Translations under genes and position numbers: made by a program
Source of the DNA: an uncultured Eubacteriales bacterium
GTDB taxonomy: Bacteria > Bacillota > Clostridia > Oscillospirales > Ruminococcaceae
Length of the DNA: 15,039 nucleotides
NCBI GenBank assembly: GCA_900318545.1
Contig: ONLC01000016.1
Coordinates: 1-15,039 of the forward strand
Direction of reading: 5' to 3'
The notes under the pieces: model-generated
Databases searched by the model: none
Told to the model about the DNA's origin: nothing
The model's input: only the letters and a program-made list of their open reading frames with translations
Shown here: positions 6,898 to 14,035 of the stretch, one piece after another
How the letters are laid out: the number at the start of each line of letters is the position of its first letter
How positions within the stretch are numbered: the first letter of the stretch is position 1

Positions 6898-8565
6898 TTA
6901 CTTCTTCTTTGCGAGGAAGCTTTCCGTATCCATCGGATAGGTTTTAAGATCGGGCAGCTCATCAAGAGTGAGGACTCGCTCGCTGTTGTAGACCTTCTTC
7001 CACTGATCTATCTCGGTGTACTGATCCGAGAGCTGCTTGTCCTTAATGCAGAACTCTCCGTTCCATGTAGAGAAGTACGCCCATCTTGAACCGTCATTGA
7101 ATGCGGTGTCAGGGTCGAAGATAGTGCCGTTCTCGCTCATTGCTATGATCTTGTTCGTTGTGGTAGAGCTCTTCATCAGGTCATAATATGCCTTCTGCGA
7201 TGAATAGTCGTGCTCCGAAGGATAGCAGTCATAGCTGATGATGTCTACATACTCATCACCGGGATACCAGCTCGGGTTCTGTGCGTTCCATACCCAGATG
7301 AGGTTGTTAAGACCGTGCTCGTTGGTGAACTTGTCATACATAAGCTTCCAGAGCTCAACATAAGCGTCCTTTCCGCCCGAGCCCCACCAGAACCACTGGT
7401 TGCCCGGCCAGTTCGGGTCGCCTGCTGCCTCGTGGAGAGGTCTCCACAGTATCGGAACGTTAGCGTCAGTAGTTGCTTTCAGCTGCTCTGCCATATGGTC
7501 GATGTCGGCTACAAGAGCATCATAGCCCTCCTTGTCTTCACCGCTCATAGCCTTGGCAAGGTCAAAGTTTGTATACTCAGAGTAGAATGCCTGCCACCAT
7601 GCACCGCCGTTATACTCCATATACTGCTCAGGCGGATACCAGTGCCAGCACAGCGATACTATACCGCCCTCGTTGTTTACCCAGTCAATAGCCTGCAGAG
7701 GCACCATATCTCCGCCGCCTGCACCGTGTGCAAGAGCGCTGTTCGAGAGGTTGAGCACATCAAGACCCAGTATAGCAGGAGTTTTACCTGTGTGCTTTTT
7801 GATCTCCTTGAACTCACGGCTATCCTTGCCCTCGTTGTCTCCCGAGAACTGACCCGAGATAACGTACTTTCCGTAAACATCGGTCAGGAAGTTGAAAAGC
7901 CTCTTAGCCTCATCGGAAGCGTTCGGGTTTGAAAGCTTGTTCTCAACCTTAAACTGTGTAAGGTCAATATCGGGAGCAGGAGTAATAGTGATCTTATCAA
8001 CATAGATATGACCCTTATCTCCTCTTATTCCTATCTTATGCGAGCCTGCTGATGAAACAAGTATGTTCTCAGCTACAGTATCGGCAAACTCTGTTGAGCT
8101 CGAATTAAATGAGGTAAGAGCATTTCCGTCAATAGTGATAAGATTTGCCTGACCCTCGGAATCAGCCGCCATAGTAAGAGTGATGTTGTAGCTGCCCTCG
8201 GCAGGGATATCAACATCAAAATTCACCTCATCGCCTGCTGCAGCGATAGACACAAAGCCCTTTCCGCTGAAAGCACCCAGGAATGCCTGATCGAGCACAG
8301 CCGCCGAGCCGCCCAGCTCACCGTCCTCTGCCTCTGCCGTAAAGGAGAAGTCAGCAGGAACGTTATAGTCGTTTGTAACCTCAGTAAGGTCGATGTCACC
8401 CATATCCTCAACGATAGGGGCAGTAGTAGTTGTCATAGCCTGAGAATCGTTCTTCGAGGAAGAGCCGTCCTTACTGCTTGACGAGTCTGTGCTTCCGCAG
8501 CCCACAGCAGCAGTCATCATCAAGGCTGCACAGAGAGCAGAAGCTCTTTTGATCTTGTTTTTCAT
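6898..8565 (-). CDS. lipoprotein CBM35-GH26 endo-beta-mannanase
   Basis: A 555-residue secreted, membrane-anchored glycoside hydrolase, predicted to cleave beta-1,4-mannan or glucomannan at the cell surface. The order is: signal peptide with lipobox AVGC (C23), Ser/Lys/Thr-rich linker (24-50), a CBM35-like carbohydrate-binding module (about 74-197, starting TAEAEDGEL and ending GHIYVDKITI), then a GH26 barrel (about 205-535). The GH26 signatures are complete: WRPLHEAAG with acid/base E379, WFWWG (391-395), NLIWVWN, ISYDCYP and MSENG with nucleophile E478. There is no dockerin, SLH or sortase motif, so attachment is by lipid only. It is transcribed alone, with its own promoter, terminator and a cre-like operator. 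Activity on mannan is the usual GH26 assignment; a minority of GH26 enzymes act on xylan or other beta-glucans, so the substrate is inferred. Confidence 0.93.
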   Translation of the reverse strand: MKNKIKRASALCAALMMTAAVGCGSTDSSSSKDGSSSKNDSQAMTTTTAPIVEDMGDIDLTEVTNDYNVPADFSFTAEAEDGELGGSAAVLDQAFLGAFSGKGFVSIAAAGDEVNFDVDIPAEGSYNITLTMAADSEGQANLITIDGNALTSFNSSSTEFADTVAENILVSSAGSHKIGIRGDKGHIYVDKITITPAPDIDLTQFKVENKLSNPNASDEAKRLFNFLTDVYGKYVISGQFSGDNEGKDSREFKEIKKHTGKTPAILGLDVLNLSNSALAHGAGGGDMVPLQAIDWVNNEGGIVSLCWHWYPPEQYMEYNGGAWWQAFYSEYTNFDLAKAMSGEDKEGYDALVADIDHMAEQLKATTDANVPILWRPLHEAAGDPNWPGNQWFWWGSGGKDAYVELWKLMYDKFTNEHGLNNLIWVWNAQNPSWYPGDEYVDIISYDCYPSEHDYSSQKAYYDLMKSSTTTNKIIAMSENGTIFDPDTAFNDGSRWAYFSTWNGEFCIKDKQLSDQYTEIDQWKKVYNSERVLTLDELPDLKTYPMDTESFLAKKK

Positions 8566-8573
8566 TAACATTA

Positions 8574-8578
8574 CCTCC
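8574..8578 (-). promoter_or_regulatory. ribosome site deciding the mannanase start
   Basis: GGAGG on the minus strand (complement CCTCC at 8574-8578) is 2 bases before an ATG at 8571 but 8 bases before a second in-frame ATG at 8565. The spacing favours 8565, giving a product that starts MKNKIKR. The longer form would add only Met-Leu. Confidence 0.8.
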
Positions 8579-8616
8579 GAATATCCAGATTAATATCCGT
8601 TAAACCTTATAATAAG

Positions 8617-8644
8617 ATAATAACATAAATCTCAGAATTGTCAA
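8617..8644 (-). promoter_or_regulatory. sigma-A promoter for the mannanase gene
   Basis: On the minus strand a perfect TTGACA (8639-8644), 16-base spacer and TATTAT (8617-8622), about 50 bases before the ATG. Confidence 0.75.
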
Positions 8645-8648
8645 GCAC

Positions 8649-8662
8649 TGTAAACGTTACCC
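8649..8662. promoter_or_regulatory. cre-like operator (LacI/CcpA-type) upstream of the mannanase promoter
   Basis: TGTAAACGTTACCC on the plus strand matches the published Firmicutes cre consensus TGWAARCGYTWNCW at 13 of 14 positions (only the last base differs). It sits 4 bases upstream of the -35 box of the GH26 gene. The position suits control by CcpA or by a sugar-specific LacI-family regulator. Which protein binds is inference. Confidence 0.5.
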
Positions 8663-8665
8663 CGA

Positions 8666-8831
8666 AAAAAATAAATCTTATAACTATTATTTATTAAGAA
8701 TTTACACAATAGATCACACCCCTTGATGTGCTCAGTCTGTTGATAAGCCCTGAATTGTGCATAAATCAGCTCTCCGGTGCGGCAGGGAAAACCCTGCACC
8801 GCGCTTTTAGGGCGCACTTTTGCAACAAACA
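8666..8831. other. hairpin-rich intergenic stretch without a convincing gene
   Basis: Between the mannanase control region and the terminator of the dynamin operon there is no gene I can support. A 6-bp closing pair CACAAT/ATTGTG (8705-8710 with 8754-8759) encloses about 43 bases. A GC-rich hairpin lies around 8775-8800 (CAGGG-AAAA-CCCTG core with outer GGTG/CACC). A small GCGC/GCGC hairpin follows around 8801-8816. This could be a small structured RNA or remnants of an old repeat. A 67-codon minus-strand frame (8641-8844) crosses these hairpins and the mannanase -35 region and is not believed. Confidence 0.3.
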
Positions 8832-8857
8832 GAGACCACACCACTCGGTGCGGTCTC
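8832..8857 (-). terminator. terminator of the dynamin operon
   Basis: An 11-bp stem (8832-8842 with 8847-8857, one G-U pair) with a 4-base loop, followed on the minus strand by TGTTTGTT. It lies 5 bases after the stop codon at 8863. Confidence 0.85.
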
Positions 8858-8862
8858 AGATG

Positions 8863-10662
8863 TTAAAACGTATCTGTGTTCTCCGAATCCGTCAGAGCAT
8901 CGTAGTTTTCCTTGATGATAGCTCTCGGCTCTTCGAGCAGAGCCTTTGCATCGCTCAGGGTCTGACGTATCTCGGTATTGTCGTGATCGTCCATCATGTG
9001 CTGTGCCTGAGAGAGTGCCTCTCTGCCCATCTCCACCTGATAGAGATACAAGCCATCCAGCCTTGCGGCTGCCTTGGTCTCAAGATCGGCATAAACGTTC
9101 TTGATGTCCTTCACGATATTATTTCTGATGTCATCATAGTTTTCAAGAGCTATATCTATAACATCGGTCTGCTTCTTCTTTTTGAGGATAACACTGAACA
9201 CCGACATAGTCTCGGGCGGGAAAGCCTCACTTGTTGCGAACAGCTTCACACCCATTACAGACCTTGTAACATTCTTATTGAGCGACATCATGATCCTCTC
9301 AACCGACGGTGCCTTCGACACTGCCGACAGATCTTCAATTCCGAGTGCAGCTGCAAGCTCACGGCTCATCTTCTCGACAAGCTCCGCCACTCTGTCTCTG
9401 TGTGTCTCTATACAAGTCCTGTATGCCTCTCCTACCTTTTCCATAAGGAACGAGTAGAAGAACTTCTCAATATCATCGGGGCTGAATATGTCATTGCCCT
9501 CTTCGTCCTGACCTCTGCATTCGAGGATACTTGCTCTCAGCTTTGAGAAGAACTCATACATCCACTTTTCAGCTTCCTGCTGCATTTCAAGAATAGAGAG
9601 GTGCAGCTGCGGCTTCTTCTCATTGAGAGCTGCTTCAAGCTGCTTGCACTGCTCCTCAAAATCACGGCTGCGTTCCTCGAGCTTAGCCTTGTCAAGCTCT
9701 GCCATCTCACTGATGATATTGAGCTTAGCCGCAGTCTCCGAGCACATCTGGTCGAGCATTGTGAACACTCGCCTGTTTCTGATAACGTCCTTCTGCATAA
9801 TGATGTCACGCTGCAGCGACAGCTCAAACTGGAAGAACTGCGTTTCATAGAACTCTCTTGTGCCCTTGTCTACCGGTCTTTCCTTGTCGGTCTTGCGGCC
9901 CAGCTCATCTCTTGCACTTATTCCGTAAACTATAGCATTCGGCACTATCCTCTCGGAGATATTTCTGATGCGTCTGAGTATCTTCTCAACATCTCTCTGA
10001 GTATTCATAGCATCTATCATATTTACCAGAATGTAGAGCATACCGAATCTCTGCGGTCTTACATGGCTGGCTAAGAATATCTGCTCAGTCTCCGAAAACG
10101 GCAGCAGGCACGATGCCGCAAACATAATAGCGTCTGCATTCACGATGTAGTCCATTACCTGCTTGTCAAGCGACTCCAGATCGGAAAGACCCGGGGTGTC
10201 AACTATCCTCAGCTCTTTAAGTATCGGAGAATTATCCTTTATCTGAACATAGCTTATCGGGCTCGGGAAAAGCTTCATTCTGCGTTCAAGCTGCTCTCTT
10301 GTGATATCCTCGAGAGTCAGCGGCACTCTTGTGCCGTTTTCGAGTATAGCCTCTACCGTCTGAATGTTGCCGAATGAGATCTCATTGATAGTGTAGGTCT
10401 CGGGCGTAACATTTATAGGTGCAAGCTCCTTTCCCAGCAGAGCATTGATTATTGTGCTCTTGCCCCTCTTGAACTCACCTAAGATGACGAGGGTAAAGGG
10501 CTCCTCGCATTTTTTCTCAACTACCGCATCCCACTCTCTGAGCTCCCCTATGAAGTCAGCTCCGAGCATTTCTGCAATCTTCGGATCTTCATAGAGTGCT
10601 TTCATTTTCTCGCGGATAGCGGCTATATCTTCGGAAACGTTCCTGCTGCTCAAATTATCCAT
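8863..10662 (-). CDS. dynamin-like GTPase without membrane segment (third gene of operon)
   Basis: A 599-residue bacterial dynamin-family protein. The GTPase domain carries G1 GEFKRGKST (62-70), a G2 region TPETYT (86-91), G3 DTPGL (155-159) and G4 NMID (214-217), so all nucleotide-binding motifs are present. A charged, heptad-like coiled coil follows (about 295-350, with MAELDKAKLEERSRDFEEQCKQLEAALNEKK), then more helical sequence to the end. No hydrophobic paddle or transmembrane hairpin is visible, unlike the GTPase at 11708. The ATG at 10662 is chosen because GGAGGG lies 7 bases upstream; a TTG one codon earlier is poorly spaced. The start overlaps the 3' end of the pseudo-M48 gene by 8 bases, which implies translational coupling. 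It probably pairs with the membrane-inserting GTPase, as heteromeric bacterial dynamins do; its cellular role is unknown. Confidence 0.88.
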   Translation of the reverse strand: MDNLSSRNVSEDIAAIREKMKALYEDPKIAEMLGADFIGELREWDAVVEKKCEEPFTLVILGEFKRGKSTIINALLGKELAPINVTPETYTINEISFGNIQTVEAILENGTRVPLTLEDITREQLERRMKLFPSPISYVQIKDNSPILKELRIVDTPGLSDLESLDKQVMDYIVNADAIMFAASCLLPFSETEQIFLASHVRPQRFGMLYILVNMIDAMNTQRDVEKILRRIRNISERIVPNAIVYGISARDELGRKTDKERPVDKGTREFYETQFFQFELSLQRDIIMQKDVIRNRRVFTMLDQMCSETAAKLNIISEMAELDKAKLEERSRDFEEQCKQLEAALNEKKPQLHLSILEMQQEAEKWMYEFFSKLRASILECRGQDEEGNDIFSPDDIEKFFYSFLMEKVGEAYRTCIETHRDRVAELVEKMSRELAAALGIEDLSAVSKAPSVERIMMSLNKNVTRSVMGVKLFATSEAFPPETMSVFSVILKKKKQTDVIDIALENYDDIRNNIVKDIKNVYADLETKAAARLDGLYLYQVEMGREALSQAQHMMDDHDNTEIRQTLSDAKALLEEPRAIIKENYDALTDSENTDTF

Positions 10663-11644
10663 CAAGCGACCCTCCGTTTCCCAGTATTACGCTGCTGCGG
10701 ACATCGCATATCTGACCCGAAACGAGGTGCTCCTGCGAGCCGTCAAGGTCACGCCTCCACTCATAAAGAGTGGAGCAGTGCAGGAACTCGTTTGATGCAA
10801 GTATCCTTCTTTCAAGCTCACTCAGGCTGCGGTCTGTAGACAGGCTTCTTGAAGCAACGGTATGAACGCTCTCCGCCCTCTGCTGCAGCATAAAGGAGTC
10901 AAGCCCCTTCTGCGACCTGCCGTAAAAGTCCACATACTCATCAGCATATACCGAGCACATGATCTCAATAAACCGTCCCGGCTTATCAAGACAGATCATA
11001 CCTGCTCTGTCTGCTGTGATGTCAGCATAGCTCACCCACTGAACGAGTGCGGCATAAAGCTGCTTGCTCACGGTCTGGTTATAGGACCTCTCAGCAGGTC
11101 TGTAAACCTGCTTATTGAAGTTCAGATAGGTAAACGCCATATTATATACGCAGTGGTTATTCATAAGCCTTCCGCACTCGCTTCCGATAAGAAAGGTAAG
11201 CTCGTCGGTGCTCTTTGTTTCCACCAGCTTTTTAGTAATAACAATACACGGGTCTATCATATCACTTGCGATAGAGTAGATCAGTGCCCTGTCAAGGTCT
11301 TCTCTGATAAACACGATAGGCAGAGCGAACTCCAGCCTTTCACTGCACTTTTTCACAATGTCATATATCTCAGGATATTTAAGCGGTCCCACCTGATTGC
11401 ATTTCATAAACAGAACCTTAGCCTCTGCCGAAACGTCCTGACCGCCTGCCGCTTTGAAAAGCTTTCCCGCACCTGTAAGTCCGAGTATCTTCTGCCTTAC
11501 GGCAAAGTCCGACTCAAAGGCGTAGTCCAGAGCTCCGTCAACTATATGGCTCTGATAGCTTCTCGTATACGCATTGAGGTATGTACGAAAGCTTGTGTCT
11601 ATCTGAAGAAGGGGGTTTTCATTTGCCAATGATATTTCACTCAT
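10655..11644 (-). CDS. M48 metallopeptidase-fold protein with degenerate active site
   Basis: A 329-residue protein, no signal peptide or membrane segment, so cytoplasmic. The central region aligns by eye with M48 (HtpX/Ste24-like) peptidases: YPEIYDIVKKCSERLEFALPIVFI, then a strand PCIVITKKLVE, the helix STDELTFLIGSECGRLMNNH (145-164), and ADITADRAGMICLD (207-220). In active members these last two read HExxH and ExEADR. Here HExxH has become S155-E-C-G-R159, and the third ligand Glu position reads Asp208. The glutamate base remains but both histidines are gone, so zinc binding and proteolysis are unlikely. N-terminal (1-80) and C-terminal (about 230-329) parts are not recognised. The ATG at 11644 has AAGGAGG 7 bases upstream. 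It lies between two dynamin-like GTPases, 63 bases after one and overlapping the next, suggesting a scaffold or adaptor role in their complex. Confidence 0.75.
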   Translation of the reverse strand: MSEISLANENPLLQIDTSFRTYLNAYTRSYQSHIVDGALDYAFESDFAVRQKILGLTGAGKLFKAAGGQDVSAEAKVLFMKCNQVGPLKYPEIYDIVKKCSERLEFALPIVFIREDLDRALIYSIASDMIDPCIVITKKLVETKSTDELTFLIGSECGRLMNNHCVYNMAFTYLNFNKQVYRPAERSYNQTVSKQLYAALVQWVSYADITADRAGMICLDKPGRFIEIMCSVYADEYVDFYGRSQKGLDSFMLQQRAESVHTVASRSLSTDRSLSELERRILASNEFLHCSTLYEWRRDLDGSQEHLVSGQICDVRSSVILGNGGSLDG

Positions 11645-11707
11645 TGCGTGTCCTCCTTAGAAACTTGATAATGTGCAGGGGCATAATACCCCTTATGCTG
11701 ACCTCTA

Positions 11708-13759
11708 TCAGCTCTCCATAGCCTCGGTCAGAACTCTTCTTACTGCGTAAGCGTCCTGAACGATATTGCTTGCAGTCTCAGCGATGTCATGGAGTCTCTC
11801 CATTTCCTTCTGCGAGATATTGCTCTTCTCTGTCTTGAGGTCATTAAGATTATCAAGAGTCTCCTGAGTGTCACGCAGGATGATCTCTGTTTCGTTTTCA
11901 ATTTTGCCCTTCAGGCCTTCAAATGCGGAGAATACCTGACGGCGGACTGTCTCGGTGAAGTCGTTGTTCAGTCTCATCTCGTGGAACTGCTTTCTCACCT
12001 GAGTCTTGTAGTTTGACTTATACTTGTCGATCTTCTCCTTAACAAGTATCTTATCTATAGCAAAGTTCGAGGTGAACGTACCTGCAATACCTGCCACAGC
12101 CATAAGAAACAGCGTTACAGGCATAGTTGCGGTAATACCTAGGAAGCCTGCAAAGAAGAACGCAGTATAATATGTAGCATAGAAGCCTGCAAAGCCCGTA
12201 GCTCCGCCAAGGAGCGCTCCCTTTATGCCCGACTCACGGAAGCCGAGGAACAATCCTCCCACGCCGTAGGAGCCTATAGCCACACCAATTATCTTATCCA
12301 TAGTGCCGCCCTTTGAAGCCACTCTGTCGGAAATAGTGAACATCTGCTGTATCCTTGCAACGGACTCGAAGAACTCATCTTCAAATTCCTGAAGTCTTTC
12401 AGCCTCACAGCTTACAGCAACGTTAATGCTGTTCTGTATCTGCTCACAGATTATCTGAGCCCTTGCCTCAATGCTCTCCTTGATCTTCTCGGTAAGCTTT
12501 GCGGTAATGAGCTTCAGCTGATCCTTCTTGAAGTCCTCGGAGGACATCTGGAAGTTATCAATAACGTCCATAGCGGTCTGCTCAATGTTAGTCCAGTAGC
12601 TGTCAAGTACAGGCTGTAAATCATTGAAGACGTTATTCGCAGCGTCATTGATCTTTACAAATTCCTGACGCTTCTTATTTCTGATCTCGTCTATCTCCTT
12701 GATAGCCTGATCGTACTTTTCCATAAACTCATCGTTCGCCATCATGAGGGCATTTTCCTGCATAACAACAGAACGCAGTATCTCGGTGCCTGAGTTTGTT
12801 ATCTTATTTGCAAGTATCTGGAGGGCAATTACGCCTCGCTCTTTAGTAAGCATTGTTTCGAGGGCATTCTCGAACTCAGGGAAGTTCGACTTCTCAAGCA
12901 TCTCCTTATCGCCCTGAGTTTTAGCCGTCAGTGCCTGCTTAGCATACACACCGATAACTCTCGGAGTGCCTATCTTTCTCTTGTAAACGGCAAACTCTCT
13001 GGAGTCCTCGCCCATGACCTTCTTGGCTTTCTCCATAACGTACTTGCCGATCCTTGCTCTTACAGTCTCAACGATCTTGTTCTCGTCAGCCTGCGAGAAA
13101 GTACCGAAGCAGTTTACAACGAAGATAATTCTTCCCACATCGGAGGTCAGCATCTTCTTCTCAAGGAACTCCTTCTCAAACTGCGAAAAAGGCGAGTTCG
13201 CACTGATAACGAAAACAGCCGCATCTATCTTCGGCAGTATAGACAGAGTTACGCTTGTCATCTGCTCATCATCGTTAAGACCGGGAGTATCGATAATATC
13301 AACATTGTTCTTGCAGAACTCAGTATCGTAGTAAACCGTAGCCTCCTTTACGGTCTCGGCTCTCTCCTCCGACTCCGCAGTAAGCTTTGTTACATAGTCC
13401 TCAAGCTTATTTATATCAACTCTCTCGCTGTTGCCGTTCTTGTACTCTACCTGCACATAGGGCTCTTCGCTGTAGGTCACACGGTTAAGCGTAGCAGTCG
13501 CAGGCAGAACATCGGCAGGAAGCACCTCCTGACCGAGCATAGCATTAATAAGAGTACTCTTGCCTCTTTTAAACTCACCGACGATAGCAACCTCAAAGTG
13601 CTCCTCAGCAGTTTTCTCAAGTGTCTCCTTGATAGACTCAGCCGTATTGACGAGCGATATCTCCTCACTGAGTGACAGCAGCTCCTTCAGGTTACCTGTC
13701 AGGGTAGAGACAGTTTCTTTATAGGATTTGTAACTGCCGTAGTCAATCTGTTTTTCCAT
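11708..13759 (-). CDS. membrane-inserting dynamin-like GTPase (first gene of operon)
   Basis: A 683-residue bacterial dynamin-like protein. The GTPase domain has G1 GEFKRGKST (61-69), G2 LPATAT (85-90) and G3 DTPGL (157-161). The expected G4 [NT]KxD is replaced by NCFG (216-219), so base recognition must differ. Helical stalk segments follow (about 340-480, including QAIKEIDEIRNKKRQEF). A glycine-rich hydrophobic hairpin at about 489-568 (GVAIGSYGVGGLFLGF, GFAGFYATYYTAFFFAGFLGI, VTLFLMAVAGIAG) resembles the membrane-inserting paddle of the family. A C-terminal coiled region ends at 683. The ATG at 13759 has GGAGG 6 bases upstream. The frame is open 41 codons further but that stretch is the leader and is rejected. 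First gene of the operon, with promoter at 13871-13900. Probable role: GTP-driven remodelling or repair of the cytoplasmic membrane. Confidence 0.9.
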   Translation of the reverse strand: MEKQIDYGSYKSYKETVSTLTGNLKELLSLSEEISLVNTAESIKETLEKTAEEHFEVAIVGEFKRGKSTLINAMLGQEVLPADVLPATATLNRVTYSEEPYVQVEYKNGNSERVDINKLEDYVTKLTAESEERAETVKEATVYYDTEFCKNNVDIIDTPGLNDDEQMTSVTLSILPKIDAAVFVISANSPFSQFEKEFLEKKMLTSDVGRIIFVVNCFGTFSQADENKIVETVRARIGKYVMEKAKKVMGEDSREFAVYKRKIGTPRVIGVYAKQALTAKTQGDKEMLEKSNFPEFENALETMLTKERGVIALQILANKITNSGTEILRSVVMQENALMMANDEFMEKYDQAIKEIDEIRNKKRQEFVKINDAANNVFNDLQPVLDSYWTNIEQTAMDVIDNFQMSSEDFKKDQLKLITAKLTEKIKESIEARAQIICEQIQNSINVAVSCEAERLQEFEDEFFESVARIQQMFTISDRVASKGGTMDKIIGVAIGSYGVGGLFLGFRESGIKGALLGGATGFAGFYATYYTAFFFAGFLGITATMPVTLFLMAVAGIAGTFTSNFAIDKILVKEKIDKYKSNYKTQVRKQFHEMRLNNDFTETVRRQVFSAFEGLKGKIENETEIILRDTQETLDNLNDLKTEKSNISQKEMERLHDIAETASNIVQDAYAVRRVLTEAMES

Positions 13760-13864
13760 AACAAACCTCCGTTCCCGATTTTTTGGCACAAATGCGGACA
13801 CAAATATGGTTTCTGTCTTCTGACGTAAACGTTTCAGAGCGCAAAATGTCCGCCGAACATCATT
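13760..13864 (-). promoter_or_regulatory. structured 5' leader of the dynamin operon
   Basis: About 105 transcribed bases precede the ATG at 13759. A perfect 7-bp pair GCGGACA (13794-13800) and TGTCCGC (13847-13853) can close a stem. Inside it is a small hairpin around 13820-13837 (CTG/CAG and ACG/CGT with a TTTA loop). GCACAAAT occurs at 13786-13793 within the leader and again at 13937-13944 upstream of the promoter. No terminator lies in the leader. Function is unknown. Confidence 0.4.
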
Positions 13865-13870
13865 AACAAT

Positions 13871-13900
13871 ATTATAACACAATTATAAAATACAAGTCAA
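13871..13900 (-). promoter_or_regulatory. promoter of the dynamin / pseudo-M48 operon
   Basis: On the minus strand TTGACT (13895-13900), an 18-base spacer and a perfect TATAAT (13871-13876). It is the only good promoter seen for the three genes down to 8863. Confidence 0.8.
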
Positions 13901-13932
13901 GAATTACCGGGAAATAGTCCGAAATTTTACCC

Positions 13933-13973
13933 TTTTGCACAAATCAGCCCGAACAGAATATACATTTTGCACA
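13933..13973. repeat. paired direct repeat TTTTGCACA upstream of the dynamin operon promoter
   Basis: TTTTGCACA occurs at 13933-13941 and 13965-13973, 32 bases apart start to start, i.e. about three helical turns. Both lie just upstream of the -35 box. The spacing would suit a regulator binding one face of the DNA; chance in AT-rich DNA is also possible. Confidence 0.3.
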
Positions 13974-13981
13974 TAACAAAA

Positions 13982-14015
13982 GCACTCCCAAGGGCAAAAA
14001 CGCCCTCAGAAGTGC
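13982..14015 (-). terminator. probable terminator of the right-hand SGNH gene
   Basis: Two 5-bp stems (13982-13986 with 14011-14015, 13991-13995 with 14002-14006) separated by a 4x4 internal loop, with a 6-base apical loop. On the minus strand TTTTGTT follows. It lies about 370 bases past the SGNH stop codon at 14386, beyond the nested palindrome. Confidence 0.6.
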
Positions 14016-14035
14016 CATTTTCCCACGAAAACGAT

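Noticed and set aside
7210..7932. 240-codon plus-strand open frame
   Set aside because: Lies opposite the GH26 catalytic domain; explained by the codon bias of the real gene.
8738..8746. DnaA-box-like TTATCAACA on the minus strand
   Set aside because: A single copy with one mismatch to TTATCCACA, no cluster and no origin genes nearby.
8728..9546. 272-codon plus-strand open frame
   Set aside because: Runs across the operon terminator and antisense to the dynamin-like gene; cysteine- and histidine-rich shadow sequence.
10862..11632. 256-codon plus-strand open frame
   Set aside because: Antisense to the pseudo-M48 gene, which has the ribosome site and recognisable motifs.
13821..13837. Possible cre site in the dynamin leader (TGAAACGTTTACG)
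   Set aside because: It lacks one base relative to the cre consensus, so the two halves do not align, and it lies inside a predicted hairpin.
13760..13882. 41-codon N-terminal extension of the first dynamin GTPase
   Set aside because: It overlaps the promoter -10 and the leader; the ATG at 13759 has GGAGG at correct spacing.
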